Part shown: positions 21,341 through 21,577 of the stretch, piece by piece | How the letters are laid out: every line of letters starts with the position of its first letter | How positions within the stretch are numbered: the first letter of the stretch is position 1 | NCBI GenBank assembly: GCA_003978395.1 | Contig: QNZV01000093.1 | Span: 1-21,577 of the forward strand | Direction of reading: 5' to 3' | Origin: Sulfurovum sp. | GTDB lineage: Bacteria; Campylobacterota; Campylobacteria; Campylobacterales; Sulfurovaceae | DNA: 21,577 bases | Notes under the pieces: model-generated | The model's input: only the letters and a program-made list of their open reading frames with translations | What the model was told of the DNA's origin: nothing | Database searches by the model: none | Position numbers and translations under genes: made by a program

Positions 21341-21577
21341 TTAAAGAATATACCGAGTGGTATCTTCATTATCAACAAGCTTCTCTAATTTCTCTTCAAT
21401 AAGAGCTTCATCCACCACAACGCTTTGACCTTTAAACTCATCAGCATTAAACGAGATATCTTCTACTATTTTTTCCATAATAGTATGCAAACGTCTAGCA
21501 CCAATATCTTCTGTTTTTTCATTTGCTACAGCAGAGTATTTTGCAATAGCACGTAAAGCTTTCTCTTCAAATACTAG
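21341..21577 (-). CDS. hslU: ATP-dependent protease ATPase subunit HslU, C-terminal part
   Basis: The last 78 codons of HslU, the AAA+ unfoldase that feeds proteins to the HslV peptidase. Diagnostic features are EDIGARRLHTIMEK (24-37 of the visible part), which holds the sensor 2 arginine, the DISF segment (41-44), and the C-terminal TTRYIL, whose tail inserts into HslV and activates it. The gene runs off the right edge; hslV would normally lie upstream, outside the window. A clear terminator follows the stop. Confidence 0.95.
   Translation of the reverse strand, partial: LVFEEKALRAIAKYSAVANEKTEDIGARRLHTIMEKIVEDISFNADEFKGQSVVVDEALIEEKLEKLVDNEDTTRYIL

Overview
This is a gene-dense, AT-rich bacterial chromosome segment. 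Protein similarity and gene order both point to the Campylobacterota (formerly Epsilonproteobacteria), most likely a Sulfurovum- or Sulfurimonas-like lineage. The clearest markers are the block rluD, FlpA-like lipoprotein, trmB, ftsE, ftsX, LytM protein, which matches the Campylobacter jejuni order Cj1280c-Cj1275c as I recall it; the block lptA, engB, membrane protein, PBP2 (compare Cj0649-Cj0652); a pdxJ-pdxA pair; a long TrmB; and a DUF6394-type membrane protein. The genus cannot be fixed from this window.

Layout. 1-341 (minus): the N-terminal half of a Cas6-like CRISPR endoribonuclease running off the left edge, so a CRISPR-Cas locus may lie just outside. 456-3415 (plus): hisS, pdxJ, pdxA, for translation and vitamin B6 synthesis. 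3397-5322 (minus): a diguanylate cyclase behind a TPR membrane protein and a small unknown protein. 5369-5812 (plus): yqeY. 5825-10603 (minus): an envelope block, lptA, engB, N-acetylglutamate synthase-like gene, MreD-like membrane protein, PBP2 (mrdA), then an L,D-transpeptidase with its own terminator. 10768-12920 (plus): phosphatidylserine decarboxylase, a HAD phosphatase and a DUF445-like membrane protein. 12956-15032 (minus): a two-gene unit of a potassium-channel/RCK protein and its DUF6394 partner. 15077-20548 (minus): rluD, FlpA-like lipoprotein, trmB, ftsE, ftsX, EnvC-like LytM factor, tightly packed or overlapping. 20652-21116 (plus): a small exported His-rich protein. 21134-21224 (minus): tRNA-Ser(GCU). 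21341-21577 (minus): the C-terminus of hslU. No stretch over 300 bases lacks a gene. I see no insertion sequence, CRISPR repeat array, prophage or integration scar.

Much of the window serves the cell envelope: LPS transport (LptA), lateral wall growth (MreD-like and PBP2), wall cross-linking (Ldt), septal wall splitting (FtsEX plus a degenerate LytM activator), phospholipid synthesis (Psd) and surface lipoproteins. I do not find a clear new multi-gene system. The best leads are a FlpA-like lipoprotein that keeps a near-copy of the C. jejuni fibronectin-binding motif, a PBP2 whose N-terminal region is enlarged by tandem repeats, an all-ligands-lost LytM factor next to FtsEX, two apparently leaderless starts (cas6 and a small unknown gene), and the Cas6 fragment at the edge.
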